This document shows, piece after piece, positions 42,016 through 43,904 of a DNA stretch of 43,904 nucleotides. Below the pieces are notes generated by a model. The model did no database searches, was not told the DNA's origin, and saw only the letters and a program-made list of their open reading frames with translations. Made by a program: the position numbers and the translations under genes. Numbering within the stretch: position 1 is the stretch's first letter; every line of letters starts with the position of its first letter. Origin of the DNA: Falsiroseomonas oryzae (GTDB lineage Bacteria; Pseudomonadota; Alphaproteobacteria; Acetobacterales; Acetobacteraceae); contig NZ_JAPSMD010000012.1 of the NCBI RefSeq assembly GCF_027856955.1, forward strand, positions 1 to 43,904, read 5' to 3'.

Positions 42016-43163
42016 GCCATCTGGTCCTGTGTGATCTCGTCCAGCAGCCCCGCAGGTGGTGCCGCCTCGCCGGCCGCCCATCCCGGCAGCGCAGCGGCAA
42101 TCGATGGATCGCTCAGGCTGCGCGCAAGCGCGAGGCCGAGCAGCGGACCGAACTTGAAGCCGTGGCCGGAGAAGCCGGACATCACCCAGCTTCGGTCGCT
42201 GATCGGCTCCAGGATGAAGCGCTCGAGCGGCTCCACGTCATACCAGCAGGCCGAGGCCGATACCACGCGATAGCGCTCCAGATCACGGATCCGATGGCGC
42301 GCCAGGTCAAGGATCGCGTCCGATTCGGCGGGCGTGACGCTGCGTGGGCCGTCCGGGTCCGCGGTCGCCGCGAAGCGATGATCACCGATCTTCAGCGGCG
42401 TGCCGGCGACCGGCGGCACGGCGTAGAAGCCGCCATTCTCTGCCAAGTCCAACAGCATGGGAGCGCACGCCCAGGCTTCGGCACGGTCCGGCGGCGGGGC
42501 GAGCCGCACGACCACCTGCCGCGTCGGCCTGACCCGTCCCGCAATCCCTGGCAGAAGGCGCGGCCCCCAGGGACCGGCGGCAACGACGAGCAGGTCGGCC
42601 GACCTCGTGGTGCCATCGTCCAGGGCGACAAGTGCGCGGGCGGCGTCCACGGATACGGCGCGGCCACGCTCGATCGGGACACCTCGGTGCCGGAGCAGGC
42701 GCGCAAGCGTGTCCACGATCTTCCGGGCCAGCAGGACGCCACCCGACGCGATGCGGAAGGCATCCGCGATGCCGTCTGACCGCAGGAAGTCGTAGGCCAC
42801 CGCGACGTCGTCGGCCGCCAGGCTCTCGACAGCGTATCCGTCCGCCAGCAGTGCCGCGCGGCTTGCCGGCAGCCAGCTGCCGGTCGATCCCGCAAGGGCT
42901 AGGACTCCCGTCTGCACATAGTGGCGCTCGCCGGCTTCGCGGAACAGCAGGTCCCAGGCGCCGTACGCCGGGTCCACCATCCGCATGTAGCCGGTATGGG
43001 CGCCATAGGCGTGACGGATCAGCCTGTGGTCGTCCACCGAGGAGCCGCGCGGATTGGGGACGTCGTCCTGCTCCAGCAGGCGGACGGCGAAGCCCGCACG
43101 CGCCAGCGCCCAGCCGGCAGAGAGCCCCATGATTCCCGCGCCGAGGACAAGAGCCGTTCGCAT
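42012..43163 (-). CDS. FAD-dependent oxidoreductase of the DAO/sarcosine oxidase-like family
   Basis: A 383-aa amine or amino-acid oxidase-type flavoprotein. It has the FAD motif ALVLGAGIMGLSAGWALARAG, the SSVDDHRLIRHAYG segment that in sarcosine oxidase (MSOX)-like enzymes follows the covalent-flavin region, and a C-terminal MSGFSGHGFKFGPLLG that closes the FAD site. It most resembles monomeric sarcosine oxidase/N-methyltryptophan oxidase-like proteins; the amine substrate is unknown. It leads a two-gene operon with the acyl-CoA dehydrogenase. The ~250 bases upstream (43164-43410) show no gene and should contain its promoter. Confidence 0.88.
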   Translation of the reverse strand: MRTALVLGAGIMGLSAGWALARAGFAVRLLEQDDVPNPRGSSVDDHRLIRHAYGAHTGYMRMVDPAYGAWDLLFREAGERHYVQTGVLALAGSTGSWLPASRAALLADGYAVESLAADDVAVAYDFLRSDGIADAFRIASGGVLLARKIVDTLARLLRHRGVPIERGRAVSVDAARALVALDDGTTRSADLLVVAAGPWGPRLLPGIAGRVRPTRQVVVRLAPPPDRAEAWACAPMLLDLAENGGFYAVPPVAGTPLKIGDHRFAATADPDGPRSVTPAESDAILDLARHRIRDLERYRVVSASACWYDVEPLERFILEPISDRSWVMSGFSGHGFKFGPLLGLALARSLSDPSIAAALPGWAAGEAAPPAGLLDEITQDQMA

Positions 43164-43410
43164 GGGCTCAGTCTTGCCTGATGGACGTCCCTTGGCGAGA
43201 GGGGAGGGCCTGCGGCCCGCCGTCCGCCGCGTCCGACCCTTTGGCCGGCGGCGAGGCGGACATTGGGCCCGCCCCGCCATCCGTCAGCGCCGCCTGACCC
43301 GCGAGCCGTCCGGGTGTGCCCACCGAAGCTGGGCATGACGCAAACCATGAGTCGCCGGGCCACGGGATGCAGACCGGAATCGCCCTGAGCGTGCCCAGGA
43401 CGATACCGGT

Positions 43411-43904
43411 CTAGTGCATGCGGCCGCGGCCCGCGCCGCCGCCGCGGGTCGATCCGCCGCGGCTGCCCGCACCGGATCGCGCTGCCTTGCCGCCCGTGGT
43501 TCCGCGCCGCGTGGTCGATGCCTTGGTGCTGCGCGCCGAAGCGGTCTTCGCGCCATTCGAACGCGCCGTGGCCTTCTTGGTGCGGCTGGTGCTCCCTTTC
43601 GTGGTGTTCCGGCTGCCGCGGGTCGAGGTCGTCGCCGACTTGGCCCGCGTGCTGGACGCGGACTTCGTGCGGCTGGTCGCCGCCGTTTTGCCGCGCGCCG
43701 CCTTGGATCCGGCGCGCTTGCGGGATCCAACAGCCCCGGCGGTCTTGCGCCCACCCGCTGCCGTGGTCTTGGCGGCTGCCTTGCGCGTCGTCGACGCCTT
43801 GCGCGCCGCTGCCCCGCGCGTGCCCGCGCCGGAGGACGCCGCCTTGGCGCGCGTGCTTGCGCTGCTGCGCCCGCCCTTTGCGGCCGCAGCCGTCCGCCCG
43901 GCCG
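43411..43904 (-). CDS. Histone H1-like Ala/Lys/Arg/Ser/Thr-rich protein (5' end outside window)
   Basis: At least 164 codons of a low-complexity basic chain, open at the right edge. The visible part is almost only Ala, Gly, Ser, Thr, Arg and Lys, with recurring units such as TTRKAAAKTTA, SRTKSASSTRAKSATTSTR and a Gly/Arg tail ending GGGAGRGRMH before the stop at 43411. This is the composition of bacterial histone H1-like and AlgP-like DNA-binding tails. A globular N-terminal domain, if any, lies outside the window, so the protein could be something else with such a tail. Confidence 0.75.
   Translation of the reverse strand, partial: AGRTAAAAKGGRSSASTRAKAASSGAGTRGAAARKASTTRKAAAKTTAAGGRKTAGAVGSRKRAGSKAARGKTAATSRTKSASSTRAKSATTSTRGSRNTTKGSTSRTKKATARSNGAKTASARSTKASTTRRGTTGGKAARSGAGSRGGSTRGGGAGRGRMH

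Noticed and set aside
1-43904. CRISPR arrays, insertion sequences, integrases, phage or toxin-antitoxin genes
   Set aside because: I looked for regular direct repeats, transposase or recombinase motifs and small paired ORFs and found none that I could support.

Overview
The window is a very GC-rich, densely packed bacterial chromosome segment. It has many 4-base ATGA or 1-base TGATG overlaps and no insertion sequence, integrase, CRISPR array or phage gene that I can recognise. The mix points to an aerobic, pigmented alphaproteobacterium, most likely in or near the Acetobacteraceae (Roseomonas/Rubritepida type): caa3 oxidase with a subunit I-III fusion, an alternative-complex-III pentahaem cytochrome, TctC/Bug and LivJ binding proteins, UbiM-type ubiquinone hydroxylase, and HpnC/D/E squalene genes beside CrtN/CrtP-type desaturases. 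The taxon is an inference from gene content, not from a marker gene.

Layout. (1) 1-6031: a respiratory block, mostly on the minus strand: an ActA-like pentahaem cytochrome, CtaG, subunit II with a C-terminal haem c domain, a subunit I+III fusion and a small membrane protein. A plus-strand lipoprotein cytochrome c and the start of a Tat lipoprotein (perhaps ActB) lie at the left edge. (2) 6184-9430: a 2-oxoglutarate/Fe(II) oxygenase, a class III sirtuin, an exported trypsin-like protease, a zincin and a pterin dehydratase. (3) 9437-18009: accessory genes: a DUF421 protein and partner, LivJ-like and TctC-like binding proteins, a LysE exporter, a dienelactone-hydrolase fold protein with an altered nucleophile, a sulfatase/phosphonate hydrolase, a flavin reductase, a DUF3047 protein and a GNAT. 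(4) 18095-23127: a plus-strand run of a two-subunit CoA-transferase, a CaiB-type CoA-transferase, UbiM and a DMT exporter. (5) 23114-30918: a PTP-like phosphatase, a dihaem cytochrome c, the psd-pssA phospholipid pair, a LysM/Ig-like protein, membrane proteins, cytochrome b561, DUF423-RlmM and tRNA-Leu(UAA). (6) 30924-40316: a minus-strand carotenoid operon. (7) 40375-43904: a DmdC-like acyl-CoA dehydrogenase, a DAO-family oxidase and the end of a histone H1-like protein.

The standout is region 6. Read from its promoter end it encodes a CrtN-like desaturase, a CrtP-like oxygenase, an acyltransferase, a glycosyltransferase, one protein that fuses HpnC to HpnD, HpnE and an ALDH3-type aldehyde dehydrogenase. 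That is a self-contained route from farnesyl diphosphate through squalene to a C30 carotenoic acid, glycosylated and acylated. The finishing steps parallel staphyloxanthin synthesis, but the C30 backbone is made by the three-step squalene route, with its first two enzymes joined in one polypeptide.
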